Shown here in pieces: positions 17,138 to 26,522 of a DNA stretch of 64,000 nt. The notes under the pieces were generated by a model. The model had not been told where the DNA came from and searched no databases. It saw only the letters and a list, made by a program, of their open reading frames with translations. The position numbers were made by a program, and so were the translations under genes. Origin of the DNA: Clostridiales bacterium (GTDB taxonomy: Bacteria; Bacillota; Clostridia; Lachnospirales; Lachnospiraceae); NCBI GenBank assembly GCA_022770525.1, contig JALEHN010000047.1, positions 23,709 to 87,708 on the forward strand, written 5' to 3'. How positions within the stretch are numbered: position 1 is the first letter of the stretch; each line of letters starts with the position of its first letter.

Positions 17138-17416
17138 TCAGGCATCTTTTACCGTGTTTTCTGCCTGGCCAAACGGAATATACGCAATTAAAACAGGCTG
17201 TTTGCTGTGAACGCCATTACCGTTTTTTATGATGATCTTATAGTCTGTATGTTTTGTATCAACTTCAACGTATTTTGAAAGGACATGATTCATATCACTT
17301 CGAATGTTTTCAAGTGTAGACGCACTGCAGCCGACACGATCCGCAATCAGTACATTTTGAAGCCGTTCTCTTGCAACGTTACCGGATTTTCTGCTGAAAA
17401 TTTTAAAAAATTTCAT
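17138..17416 (-). CDS. minE: cell division topological specificity factor MinE
   Basis: Partner that stimulates MinD ATPase and drives Min oscillation. The 92-residue protein has the N-terminal anti-MinCD helix region (ARERLQNVLIADRVG) and the C-terminal topological domain (IRSDMNHVLSKYVEVD and KIIIKNGN). ATG 17416 is chosen because GGGGG lies 7 nt upstream; the ATG two codons earlier is too close. minD is 14 bp upstream. MinE is unusual in Bacillus but frequent in Clostridia. Confidence 0.92.
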   Translation of the reverse strand: MKFFKIFSRKSGNVARERLQNVLIADRVGCSASTLENIRSDMNHVLSKYVEVDTKHTDYKIIIKNGNGVHSKQPVLIAYIPFGQAENTVKDA

Positions 17417-17430
17417 GGACATACCCCCGC

Positions 17431-18222
17431 TCAGCTTATTTTTAACAGCCTTCCAAGGCGGTTAAGCAATCCTCTGCGGTAATTGTGATAAGAGACTTCA
17501 TCTTCATCTCCGGTCAGTCTTCTGCAAATATCCCCGAAGGCAGCGCCTGCCGGAGATTTAATGTCAATGACAGGATATCCGTGATTCGTTGAAATTACGA
17601 CCTGTTCATCATCCGGTATACATCCGAGAAGAGACAGACCAAGAATATCAACAACATCATCGACAGACATCATATCTCCTTTTTTTATCAGATCCCACCT
17701 TAGCCTGTTGACAATCAGATGAATATCTTCAATGCCTCTGCTGCTTAAAAGACCGCTGACTCTGTCGGCATCACGGATGGCTGAAACTTCCGGTGTCGTT
17801 ACGATAATCGCATGTTCTGCTCCGGCGACGGCATTTGAAAATCCCTGTTCTATGCCTGCGGGACAATCCAGCAGAATATAATCATAATCCGACTTCAGCT
17901 GTTCAATCAGTTTTCTCATCTGATACGGTGTAACAGCTGTTTTGTCCTTGGCCTGAGATGAAGGAAGAAGGGAAAGATTCGGAAATCTTGAATCCTTAAT
18001 AACAGCCTGTTTAATACGGCATTTACCTTCAATGACATCAACAAGATTATAAATAATTCTGTTTTCCAGACCGAGAACGACATCAAGATTTCTTAAACCG
18101 ATATCCGTATCGATCAAAATGACTTTCTTATCCAGTTCGGCCAGCCCAGCACCGATATTTGCCGAAGTGGTTGTCTTGCCGACACCGCCTTTTCCTGACG
18201 TAATGACATAAACTTCACTCAT
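17431..18222 (-). CDS. minD: septum site-determining ATPase MinD
   Basis: Deviant Walker ATPase that binds the membrane as an ATP dimer and positions the division-site inhibitor. The deviant P-loop KGGVGKTT is at about residues 10-17, DTDIGLRNLD and LLDCPAGIEQGF follow, and the C-terminal amphipathic membrane helix is RGLLNRLGRLLKI. ATG 18222 has GGAGG 8 nt upstream; the longer frame from 18237 lacks one. It is paired with minE; no minC is next to it in this window. Confidence 0.95.
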   Translation of the reverse strand: MSEVYVITSGKGGVGKTTTSANIGAGLAELDKKVILIDTDIGLRNLDVVLGLENRIIYNLVDVIEGKCRIKQAVIKDSRFPNLSLLPSSQAKDKTAVTPYQMRKLIEQLKSDYDYILLDCPAGIEQGFSNAVAGAEHAIIVTTPEVSAIRDADRVSGLLSSRGIEDIHLIVNRLRWDLIKKGDMMSVDDVVDILGLSLLGCIPDDEQVVISTNHGYPVIDIKSPAGAAFGDICRRLTGDEDEVSYHNYRRGLLNRLGRLLKIS

Positions 18223-18410
18223 ACATAAATCCTCCAATGTATGAATAAATTAAGAAAGCATCATAAATATACAATATTTTGACCTAATTGTCAAACAACA
18301 GACTTAATTTATTCTATTTTTCGTCAACCTGAAATAATTTTTTAATTACAATGATGATATCGGGAAATTCTGCGTCAAATACAAAGTACTTTTGAATTTC
18401 CATGCGGCAG

Positions 18411-19115
18411 TCATCTCTCATCGGATATATAACAGCTTAGGCTTTCATATATATTATCTCCGATAATCACATGGTCAATCAGCGGAATACCGATCATATC
18501 TCCGATTTTAGCAACTTGTCTGGTCATTTGTATATCAGCCTTGCTGGGTGTAGGATCGCCGCTTGGGTGATTATGAACCAGTATAATATTTACGGCTTCA
18601 TGTTTCAGGGCTTCAATAAAAATTTCTCTTGGGTGCATAATGGTAGAATTAATCGTACCTTTCGTAATCAGTATATCTTTGATGCGCCTGTTTTTTGTAT
18701 CCAGCATTAATAAAATCAAATGCTCCTGTGTGAAGTGGCGAAGATCCTCCATATAAAAAGATGCAACAGCTTCGGGACTGGTAAAACTAATGTCTTGTGA
18801 GGCACTGGATTTGGCAATCCGTTTCGACAGTTCCGCTGCGCAGACGATCTGTATGGCCTTAACTTTTCCGATACCTTTTATTTTTGTTAATTCATGGATA
18901 GAGAGCCGGCTGAGAAATCCAATACCGCCCTTTTTTTCACACAGGTTTAAAATATGCGAAGCTAAATCGGTACTTCGCATATTTTTTGTACCTGTCTTTA
19001 TGATCACTGCAAGCAACTCGGCATCAGAAAGTGAACTGACACCGAGTTTTAAACACTTTTCGTAAGGCCGTTCGGATTCCGGCATATTTTTGATTTGTAA
19101 TATAGAGTTGTCCAT
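18411..19115 (-). CDS. radC: RadC family JAB-domain protein
   Basis: An N-terminal helix-hairpin-helix-like domain (LTKIKGIGKVKAIQI at about 70-85) precedes a JAB1/MPN metal-binding domain with the HxHxnxD motif LVHNHPSGDPTPSKAD. RadC's cellular role is unsettled despite the name. ATG 19115 is chosen since AGGAG lies 6 nt upstream and the frame then begins as homologues do; the alternative ATG 19136 has GGAGAG nearby. A 12-bp perfect hairpin is embedded in the coding region at 18950-18984. It is monocistronic, between minD and the PLP lyase-like gene. Confidence 0.88.
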   Translation of the reverse strand: MDNSILQIKNMPESERPYEKCLKLGVSSLSDAELLAVIIKTGTKNMRSTDLASHILNLCEKKGGIGFLSRLSIHELTKIKGIGKVKAIQIVCAAELSKRIAKSSASQDISFTSPEAVASFYMEDLRHFTQEHLILLMLDTKNRRIKDILITKGTINSTIMHPREIFIEALKHEAVNIILVHNHPSGDPTPSKADIQMTRQVAKIGDMIGIPLIDHVIIGDNIYESLSCYISDER

Positions 19116-19260
19116 CATAAGCTCCTTTGCATTCATGTATCTCTCCGTATATGCAGAAGCTTAAATATATATTAGCACAATAGCTTTATCATGTATAGTG
19201 AAATAGTTAATGAAAATAACTTAAAAAATTCTATAATACTACAGTTTTGCGAGGTATTTT

Positions 19261-20544
19261 CTACAAATCAACGAGATTTGCTTCGAACAGTTTTTGTAAT
19301 GACATCATTATGCCGAATTTTGAATGATACCATGTCAATCCGCCCTGAAAATATACGGAGTAAGGCGGTTTGATCGGTGCATCGGCACTCAGTTCAATGG
19401 AAGAACCCTGGATGAAAGCGCCTGCTGCCATGATGACATCACTGTCATATCCCGGCATTGCCCACGGTTCCGGAACAACATGACTGTCCACAGGTGCTGC
19501 GGCCTGTATGCCTTTGCAGAAGTTAATGACACCTTCAGGCGAATTAAGAACGACTGCCTGAATAATATCATGACGACTTTCATCTTTATCAGGAACAACC
19601 TTAAATCCGAGATTTTCATAGATATTTGCCGCAAAAATTGCCCCTTTGACAGCACCGCCTACAACCTGGGGTGCCAGAAACAAGCCCTGGAAAAAGCTGC
19701 GGTTGACGCCAAGACTGGCACCGACTTCCTTTCCGAGGCCCGGTGTTGTCAGTCGATATGCGGCATTTTCCACATATTCTTTTTTGCCTGCAATATAGCC
19801 GCCGATCGGTGCAAGGCCGCCGCCCGGATTTTTGATGAGAGATCCGACACAAAGATCTGCGCCCACATCTGACGGTTCTATTGTTTCAACAAATTCGCCG
19901 TAGCAGTTATCGACCATACAGATAATGTCCGGATTAATGGATTTGATAAATGCGATCAGTTCTCCGATTTGTTTGACCGAGAAAGTCGGTCTTGTCTGAT
20001 AGCCTTTGGAACGCTGGATGTGGGCAAGCTTTGTGTTTTTATGAATGGCCTGCCTGATTTTATCATAGTCAAACGTGCCGTCAGGCTTTAATTCTACCTG
20101 ACGGTATGTGATGCCATATTCTGCCAGAGAACCTTTTGAAGGACGGATACCGATGACTTCTTCAAGTGTATCATAAGGTTTTCCTGCCGGTGCAAGCAAT
20201 TCATCTCCCGGTCTTAAATTGCCGGCCAGTGCCAGCGAAAGCGCATGGGTACCGCACGTGATATGCGGTCTGACAAGTGCGGACTCCGTATGAAAAACAT
20301 CGGCATAAACATTTTCCAGCGCGTCACGGCCGTCATCGTTATAGCCGTAACCCGTCCCTGTATTAAAATGATAATCACTGATTTTATTTTTCTGCATTGC
20401 GCTGATGACCTTAAGCTGATTGTATTCGATAATTTCATCAATGGCTAAAAAGCGTTCATTCAGTTTTTTTGCTGCGGCATCACAGTAATCAAAGACTTTT
20501 TCTGAGATGCCAAGACTTTTATAATAGTTTTTTAAATCACTCAT
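19261..20544 (-). CDS. methionine gamma-lyase-family PLP protein (aluminium-resistance/YnbB type)
   Basis: Fold-type I PLP enzyme of the Cys/Met metabolism superfamily, 427 residues. The PLP lysine is in the segment GSLIKNPGGGLAPIGGYIAGK (about residues 235-255), and an Asp that pairs with the ring nitrogen is in MVDNCYGEF. The family is widely misnamed for aluminium resistance; B. subtilis YnbB also lies near miaA and the mut genes. The substrate is unknown. It is followed upstream by miaA with a 28-bp gap, suggesting one operon mutS-mutL-miaA-ynbB. Confidence 0.85.
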   Translation of the reverse strand: MSDLKNYYKSLGISEKVFDYCDAAAKKLNERFLAIDEIIEYNQLKVISAMQKNKISDYHFNTGTGYGYNDDGRDALENVYADVFHTESALVRPHITCGTHALSLALAGNLRPGDELLAPAGKPYDTLEEVIGIRPSKGSLAEYGITYRQVELKPDGTFDYDKIRQAIHKNTKLAHIQRSKGYQTRPTFSVKQIGELIAFIKSINPDIICMVDNCYGEFVETIEPSDVGADLCVGSLIKNPGGGLAPIGGYIAGKKEYVENAAYRLTTPGLGKEVGASLGVNRSFFQGLFLAPQVVGGAVKGAIFAANIYENLGFKVVPDKDESRHDIIQAVVLNSPEGVINFCKGIQAAAPVDSHVVPEPWAMPGYDSDVIMAAGAFIQGSSIELSADAPIKPPYSVYFQGGLTWYHSKFGIMMSLQKLFEANLVDL

Positions 20545-20572
20545 GTTAATCCTGCTTTCAATTATTTTCTAA

Positions 20573-21532
20573 CTATGATTTGCTAATGATGCCCTTATCG
20601 GACAAAATAGCCAGCATGGACTGCAAAATCATAGTTTCATCGTTAAATTCATTTTTATTGATCCAGATAACTTCCCGTTCACGCCGAAACCATGTCAGCT
20701 GGCGTTTTGCAAAATGACGTGTATCCCGCTTTAATATAGCGACGGCTTCTTCAAGCGTTGTTCTTCCCTGAAGGTAATCAATGATTTCTTTGTAGCCAAG
20801 GCCCTGCATAGATACCATATTTTTTGTATATCCCATATCTAAAAGCTTCTGAACTTCGAAAACAAGCCCTTCATCAAGCATTTGGTCAATTCTTTTCTCA
20901 ATCCGATCATATAAAACGGCTCTGTCATTATTTAAAACAAAATACGCAAAGTTATATGGCGACTGATTTTGCCGCTGCAGGGCATTATGTTCGGATATTT
21001 TTTTGCCGGTCTGGTGGTAAAACTCCAATGCCCGTATGATTTTTTTGGTATTATTAAAATGAATTTGTTCTGCAGCTTCAAAATCGACCCCGGCAAGCAT
21101 TTCATGAAGATAAAGACTGCCCTTTTCTCTTGCCAGTGCCTCAAGATTTTCACGGTAAGAAGTCTGGTCATCGGTTTCATCAAAATCTATGTCATAAAGT
21201 ACAGCCTGGATATAAAACCCGGTGCCGCCGACAAGAATCGGTATTTTACCGCGGGACCAAATATCGGCCATCGCCGCTTTTGCCGCATGCTGAAATACAA
21301 CGACATTAAACGGTTCGTCAGGCATATAGGCATCAATCAGATAATGTCTGATGCCCATCATTTCTTCTTTTTTTATTTTGGCAGTACCGATATCCATGTA
21401 TTTATATACCTGCATGGAATCGGCAGAAATAATTTCTCCGTCAACAGCCTTTGCAAGACTGATGGACAGATGCGTTTTTCCGACCGCTGTAGGACCCGTC
21501 AGGACAATCAGCGGTTTCTTACATAAATTCAT
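20573..21532 (-). CDS. miaA: tRNA dimethylallyltransferase
   Basis: Transfers the dimethylallyl group to N6 of A37 in tRNAs reading UNN codons. The P-loop GPTAVGKT (residues 12-19), the SADSMQVYKYMDIGTAK block, GGTGFYIQA and the C-terminal RDTRHFAKRQLTWFR are all present. Length 319 is usual. It is located 37 bp from mutL, the common mutL-miaA order; hfq, often next in other bacteria, is not seen here. Confidence 0.96.
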   Translation of the reverse strand: MNLCKKPLIVLTGPTAVGKTHLSISLAKAVDGEIISADSMQVYKYMDIGTAKIKKEEMMGIRHYLIDAYMPDEPFNVVVFQHAAKAAMADIWSRGKIPILVGGTGFYIQAVLYDIDFDETDDQTSYRENLEALAREKGSLYLHEMLAGVDFEAAEQIHFNNTKKIIRALEFYHQTGKKISEHNALQRQNQSPYNFAYFVLNNDRAVLYDRIEKRIDQMLDEGLVFEVQKLLDMGYTKNMVSMQGLGYKEIIDYLQGRTTLEEAVAILKRDTRHFAKRQLTWFRREREVIWINKNEFNDETMILQSMLAILSDKGIISKS

Positions 21533-21569
21533 AAATCATCCTCAATTCTGCGTTGTGTTTTTAAACGAA

Positions 21570-23684
21570 TCAGTTTTGTATCCGTTTAAATTTTCTTTCA
21601 AGATCATACTGACTCATTGATATAATTGTCGGTCGTCCGTGAGGGCAGGTATATGGATTTTGTGCCTGCAAAAGCTGTTCGATCAACGCATCGGCTTCTT
21701 TAAAAGACATTTTGTGATTACCTTTCACTGCGGCTTTACATGCACTAGTTGCAAGGCGGTCAATGATCATATCTTCTTTTTCTGTATAATTATCTGTGGA
21801 AAGACTGTCAATCATCATAATCAGAAGATCTTTTTCATAAAAACCATACATCTCCATCGGAACAGCACGCACAGCATATTCATTACCGCCAAAAGGTTCG
21901 ATTTCAAAACCGAAGTTTTTAAAATAGTCCATATAAGTATGAATGATGTTTTCTTCACGCAGTGACAAAGACAGTATCACAGGCGGACTTAAATATTGTG
22001 AAGCCGGTTTCCTTGATTTGTAGTTTATGACAAGTTTCTCATATAATACTTTTTCGTGGGCGGCATGCTGGTCGATAATAAACATTTTTCCGTCATATTC
22101 AACAATCCAGTATGTGTCGAAAACCTGTCCGATCAGCTTGTGGCGGATACGTGCCTCTTTTGTAAGAAGACGGTCATCAAAAAGCTCCAGCTGTTTGGGT
22201 TTATTTACGGCATGATCTAAAGCCGGTGTGGCAGAATCATCTTTCTTTTTTGTATCAGATATGTCAACTGACGGATCATATTTCCTTTTTGTATCAGATA
22301 TGTCAGCTGACGGATCATCTTTCGTTTTTATATCGAACCTGTCGGCCGACTGATGCTCTTTGTTTATATGATCCGGCATATCATCCGGCTGCTGCTGTTC
22401 TTTGACTTTAATATCCTGACTGTAAAGAGGCTGCCGTTCTTTAACTTTGATGTCCTGCCTGTAAAGAGACTTTTGTTCTTTGGCTTTGATGTCCTGACTG
22501 TAAAAAGGCTTTTGTTCTTTGATATTTGTGACAGGTTGTGCGGTTTCAGCTGATTTATAAGCTTCCAGCCGCTTTTCTTCAAAGGGTTCAGGTATGTGCT
22601 GCTGATTTTTTGATGCTTTGGCTTCCTGGGAGTGCTCCAATGCTTTTTTCTTTTGAAGCTCTTTTTCACTGTCAAAGCCAACGTCGGGAATCAGTTCCCT
22701 GCCTTCAAGTGCACTGCGAACGGCATGGTAAACAAGACGGTAGACTTCTTCGTTGTTATTGAAGCGTATTTCCATTTTTGTCGGATGGACATTGACATCA
22801 ATTAATTCAGGATTCACATTCAGATGCAGCGCAGTAAAAGGATACTTATGAACCATAATGAATGTTTTATAGGCTTCCTCAATAGCTTTTGTAATAATAT
22901 TGCTTTTGATATAGCGGCCGTTAATAAAGTAATTTTCATAAGAACGGTTGCCCCTGTTGATGACCGGTTTACCGATAAAACCGCTGATTTTGATGTACTC
23001 ATTAAAGGCACTGACAGGAAGAATATTTGCTGTAATATCTCTGCCGAAAATGTTATAAATAATATCTTTTAGCTGATGATTGCCCATTGTGTGCAGCTTT
23101 GTCTGATTGTTGTTTGTAAACTTAAATGAAATCTCGGGATGAGAAAGTGCAAGTCTCTGTACAAGATCGCTGATATAGCCTGCTTCTGTCATATTTGTTT
23201 TTAAAAATTTACGCCGGGCAGGCGTATTGTAAAAAAGGTTTCTGACGATAAATGTCGTGCCTGCCGGGCAGCCGATATCTTCACATGATTTTTCAACACC
23301 GCCGTCAATCAGATAACGGACACCAAGCAAAGCCGAACGGGTTTTTGTAACGAGTTCAATCTGTCCGACAGCGGCTATACTTGATAATGCTTCACCGCGA
23401 AAGCCGAGGGAGGAAACTGACAGTAAATCTTCAACCGATTTAATCTTACTGGTTGAATGTCTGAGAAAAGCGGTCGGTATATCTTCTTTCTCAATTCCGG
23501 TACCATTATCGGTAATACGGATCATGCCCGTACCGCCCTCTTTAATTTCGATAGTGATTGCGGATGCTTTGGCATCGATTGCATTTTCCACAAGCTCCTT
23601 GACAACTGAAGAAGGTCTTTCCACAACTTCTCCGGCGGCTATTTTATTAATTGTATCTGTATCTAATAAATTAATCGCAGACAA
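21570..23684 (-). CDS. mutL: DNA mismatch repair protein MutL
   Basis: Mismatch-repair GHKL ATPase and nicking endonuclease. N-terminal motifs IAAGEVVERP, DNGTGI and GFRGEALSS are in the ATPase domain (1-330). The C-terminal domain (from about 510) has the endonuclease motif DQHAAHEKVLYEK plus ACKAAVKGNHK and CPHGRP, as in MutL of bacteria lacking MutH. The linker (about 340-500) holds two sets of three 13-residue tandem repeats and is longer than usual. The start is TTG with AAGGTGA just upstream; no suitable ATG exists nearby. mutS begins 16 bp upstream. Confidence 0.96.
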   Translation of the reverse strand: MSAINLLDTDTINKIAAGEVVERPSSVVKELVENAIDAKASAITIEIKEGGTGMIRITDNGTGIEKEDIPTAFLRHSTSKIKSVEDLLSVSSLGFRGEALSSIAAVGQIELVTKTRSALLGVRYLIDGGVEKSCEDIGCPAGTTFIVRNLFYNTPARRKFLKTNMTEAGYISDLVQRLALSHPEISFKFTNNNQTKLHTMGNHQLKDIIYNIFGRDITANILPVSAFNEYIKISGFIGKPVINRGNRSYENYFINGRYIKSNIITKAIEEAYKTFIMVHKYPFTALHLNVNPELIDVNVHPTKMEIRFNNNEEVYRLVYHAVRSALEGRELIPDVGFDSEKELQKKKALEHSQEAKASKNQQHIPEPFEEKRLEAYKSAETAQPVTNIKEQKPFYSQDIKAKEQKSLYRQDIKVKERQPLYSQDIKVKEQQQPDDMPDHINKEHQSADRFDIKTKDDPSADISDTKRKYDPSVDISDTKKKDDSATPALDHAVNKPKQLELFDDRLLTKEARIRHKLIGQVFDTYWIVEYDGKMFIIDQHAAHEKVLYEKLVINYKSRKPASQYLSPPVILSLSLREENIIHTYMDYFKNFGFEIEPFGGNEYAVRAVPMEMYGFYEKDLLIMMIDSLSTDNYTEKEDMIIDRLATSACKAAVKGNHKMSFKEADALIEQLLQAQNPYTCPHGRPTIISMSQYDLERKFKRIQN
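22239..22355 (-). repeat. 39-bp minisatellite, three units, in the mutL linker (array 2)
   Basis: Three imperfect 39-bp units at 22239-22277, 22278-22316 and 22317-22355 encode three 13-residue units of the pattern DPSxDISDTKxK (about residues 444-482). Units 1 and 2 differ at only a few bases; the unit at 22317 is more diverged. Because 39 is a multiple of 3, unit gain or loss keeps the frame. Confidence 0.9.
22398..22514 (-). repeat. 39-bp minisatellite, three units, in the mutL linker (array 1)
   Basis: Three 39-bp units at 22398-22436, 22437-22475 and 22476-22514 encode 13-residue units of the pattern KEQKxLYSQDIKV (about residues 391-429). A truncated fourth start (TTCTTTGAT) follows at 22515. 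It is separated from array 2 by 42 bp. The two arrays share unit length but not sequence, so they arose separately. Confidence 0.92.
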
Positions 23685-23700
23685 AATTTCACCTTAACTT

Positions 23701-26409
23701 TCATTGATGCTCTTTGATATCTTTTTGCAGTTGATATAAAAGATTCATTGCTTCCATCGGCGTGATCGATGTTATATCAAGATTAATAATGCGCTCGCAT
23801 ATTTCTTTTTGCTTTCTGGCGGACTGGGATTCTTTTTGGGTTCTTTCAGTGACACTGTCTGGTTTTGACGTTTCTGTATCAAATAAAGAATACTGGCCCA
23901 TGTCTTCATAAGTTTTGTTTTTATGCCGTACATTTCTTTGCGGTTTAAGATCGGCGATTTCTATTTCTTTAGCTCTGTAAGAAATATCTGCGTTGCTAAG
24001 CTCCTCCACAAGATCCTTCGCCCTTTCAATGACGGAATCAGGAACACCGGCAAGTTTTGCAACCTGTATACCATAGCTTTTATCTGCGCCGCCGCGAATG
24101 ATTTTACGCAGGAAAATGATATCGTCCCCCTGTTCGGATACGGCAATACAATAATTATGGACACCGCTAAGTTTGCCTTCCAGCTCAGTCAGTTCGTGAT
24201 AATGTGTGGCAAACAGTGTTTTTGCACCGAGAAGTTTTGGATGACTTATGTATTCCACCACTGCCCATGCAATGCTTAAGCCGTCAAATGTACTTGTACC
24301 GCGTCCGATTTCATCAAGTACAAGAAGGCTGTTTTTCGTTGCGTTTCTTAATATGTTGGCGACTTCTGTCATTTCAACCATAAATGTACTTTGACCGCTT
24401 GCAAGATCATCTGAAGCGCCGACACGGGTAAAAATTCTGTCGACGATACCGATATCAGCACTTTGCGCAGGCACAAAACTGCCGATCTGAGCCATAAGGA
24501 CGATGAGTGCCGTCTGACGCATGTAGGTCGATTTTCCGGCCATATTCGGCCCGGTAATGATTGAAATGCGATTGTCATTATTATCGAGATAAGTATCATT
24601 TTCGATAAACATGTTATTTTCAGTCATCTTTTCGACGACCGGATGACGGCCGCCTTTGATATCAATGACACCCCTGGTATTGATTTTCGGGCGCACATAA
24701 TTGCCTGCAGAGGCGACATAGGCAAGGGATGCATAGACATCGATTTTTGCCAGTGCCCGGGCCGTCCTTTGAATGCGTCTGACTTCTGCGGCAATTTGAT
24801 CCCGGATATTTGAAAAGACATTATATTCAAGCGAAAACAGCTTATCTTCAGCACCGAGAATCATATCTTCCAGTTCTTTAAGTTCAGGTGTAATATAACG
24901 TTCTGCATTAGCAAGTGTCTGCTTCCTTGTCCATGTTTCGGGCACCAGGTCTTTATAGGAATTTGTTACTTCAAGATAATAACCAAAAACTTTGTTATAT
25001 TTGATTTTCAGATTTTTAATGCCTGTTTTTTCTTTTTCTTTGGATTCAAGTTCGGAAAGCCATTGCTTGCCTTCGGTTTTTGCATGTCGGTATTTATCAA
25101 TGTTTTCATCAAAACCGTCTTTGATGATACCGCCGTCTTTAATGGAAATCGGCGGATCGTCATTAATTGAGCTATCAATCAGCCGGCAGATATCTTCAAG
25201 TTCGTCCATATGATTGTAGATATCGACAATATCTTCGGACTTAAATGTTTTAAGCAGATATCTGACATGGGGTATCATGGAAAGAGAGTTTTTAAAAGCA
25301 ATCAGGTCTCTTGGATTTGCTGATTTGTAACTGATGCGGCTGATCAGACGCTCCAGGTCATAAATAGGATTTAAATACTCTCTGATTTCTTCGCGGGTGA
25401 TCATATCGCCGTTTAATTCTTCAATGGCATCGAAACGTCGTTCAATCTGGTCCTTATCAATAAACGGCTGTTCAATGAAGCTGCGAAGCATACGGGCGCC
25501 CATTGCTGTTTTTGTCTTATCAAGAACCCATAAAAGGGAACCCCGCTTCTGCTTTTCCCTGAGTGTTTCAAGCAGTTCAAGATTTCTTCTTGTTGAACTG
25601 TCAATAATCATAAACTTGCCGGTTTCATAAGGTATGAGCCGTGTTAAATGATCCAGCGAGTTTTTCTGTGTTTCATATAAATATTGCAGCAGGGTACCTG
25701 CGGCAATTGTTCCGGCAGGATAATCTTTGATACCCAGTCCGTCAAGCACAGAAACATGAAAGTGTTCTTTTAACTTTTTGATACATAGTTCTTCGTCTGT
25801 GTACCAGCGTTCCAGTTCTGAACACGAAATATTTAAACGATGACAAAGGTCTGTGATATCAACTCCGCTCATGACAAATAATTCATTATATATAATCTCA
25901 GCCGGTGTGTATTTGTTGATTTCATCAAAAAGCTTTTTATCGCTGTCAACTTCTGTCATATAATAATCCCCAGTGGAAACATCGGCCACAGAAATACCGA
26001 AAGCATCGCCGATATAAACAATACACATTAAATAATTGTTTTTTGATTCGTCAAGCGCCTGCATATTCAGGTTGGTCCCCGGTGTGACAATCCGGATGAC
26101 TTCACGTTTAACGATACCTTTGGCAAGATGGGGATCTTCCATCTGTTCGCATATAGCGACTTTATAGCCATTTGCGATCAGCTTGTTTAAATACGTATCA
26201 ACGGCATGATAAGGAACTCCGCACATCGGTGCCCGTTCCTCCTGCCCGCAGTCTCTGCCTGTCAGCGTAATTTCAAGAACCTTGGATGCTGTCAGGGCAT
26301 CATCAAAAAACATTTCATAAAAATCGCCAAGGCGGTAAAAAAGAATGCAGTCTTTGTATTGATTTTTGATTTCCATGTACTGCTTCATCATTGGTGTTAA
26401 AGGAGCCAT
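23701..26409 (-). CDS. mutS: DNA mismatch repair protein MutS
   Basis: Recognises mismatches and loops. The mismatch-reading FYRLGDFYEMF (Phe-x-Glu motif) lies at about residues 24-34. Connector, lever and clamp domains follow, then the C-terminal ABC-type ATPase with Walker A TGPNMAGKSTYMRQ, ASDDLASGQSTFMVEM, LVLDEIGRGTSTFDG and the ATHYHEL His. The C-terminal tail matches the dimerisation region. Length 902. It starts the mutS-mutL-miaA-ynbB run and is separated from rny by a terminator. Confidence 0.97.
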   Translation of the reverse strand: MAPLTPMMKQYMEIKNQYKDCILFYRLGDFYEMFFDDALTASKVLEITLTGRDCGQEERAPMCGVPYHAVDTYLNKLIANGYKVAICEQMEDPHLAKGIVKREVIRIVTPGTNLNMQALDESKNNYLMCIVYIGDAFGISVADVSTGDYYMTEVDSDKKLFDEINKYTPAEIIYNELFVMSGVDITDLCHRLNISCSELERWYTDEELCIKKLKEHFHVSVLDGLGIKDYPAGTIAAGTLLQYLYETQKNSLDHLTRLIPYETGKFMIIDSSTRRNLELLETLREKQKRGSLLWVLDKTKTAMGARMLRSFIEQPFIDKDQIERRFDAIEELNGDMITREEIREYLNPIYDLERLISRISYKSANPRDLIAFKNSLSMIPHVRYLLKTFKSEDIVDIYNHMDELEDICRLIDSSINDDPPISIKDGGIIKDGFDENIDKYRHAKTEGKQWLSELESKEKEKTGIKNLKIKYNKVFGYYLEVTNSYKDLVPETWTRKQTLANAERYITPELKELEDMILGAEDKLFSLEYNVFSNIRDQIAAEVRRIQRTARALAKIDVYASLAYVASAGNYVRPKINTRGVIDIKGGRHPVVEKMTENNMFIENDTYLDNNDNRISIITGPNMAGKSTYMRQTALIVLMAQIGSFVPAQSADIGIVDRIFTRVGASDDLASGQSTFMVEMTEVANILRNATKNSLLVLDEIGRGTSTFDGLSIAWAVVEYISHPKLLGAKTLFATHYHELTELEGKLSGVHNYCIAVSEQGDDIIFLRKIIRGGADKSYGIQVAKLAGVPDSVIERAKDLVEELSNADISYRAKEIEIADLKPQRNVRHKNKTYEDMGQYSLFDTETSKPDSVTERTQKESQSARKQKEICERIINLDITSITPMEAMNLLYQLQKDIKEHQ

Positions 26410-26450
26410 GGTCTACCTCCGATTATTAATTATAAATTAAGTCAGTTTTT

Positions 26451-26492
26451 AAAGAAAAGCCTTACAAACTGATTTTACACAGTCTGTAAGGC
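26451..26492 (-). terminator. terminator downstream of rny
   Basis: On the minus strand GCCTTACAGACTG (26480-26492) pairs with CAGTTTGTAAGGC (26459-26471) with one mismatch, followed by TTTTCTTT. It lies 31 bp after the rny stop. Confidence 0.8.
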
Positions 26493-26522
26493 ATCATTCT
26501 CTAATTCATCATGTTATTGCTC

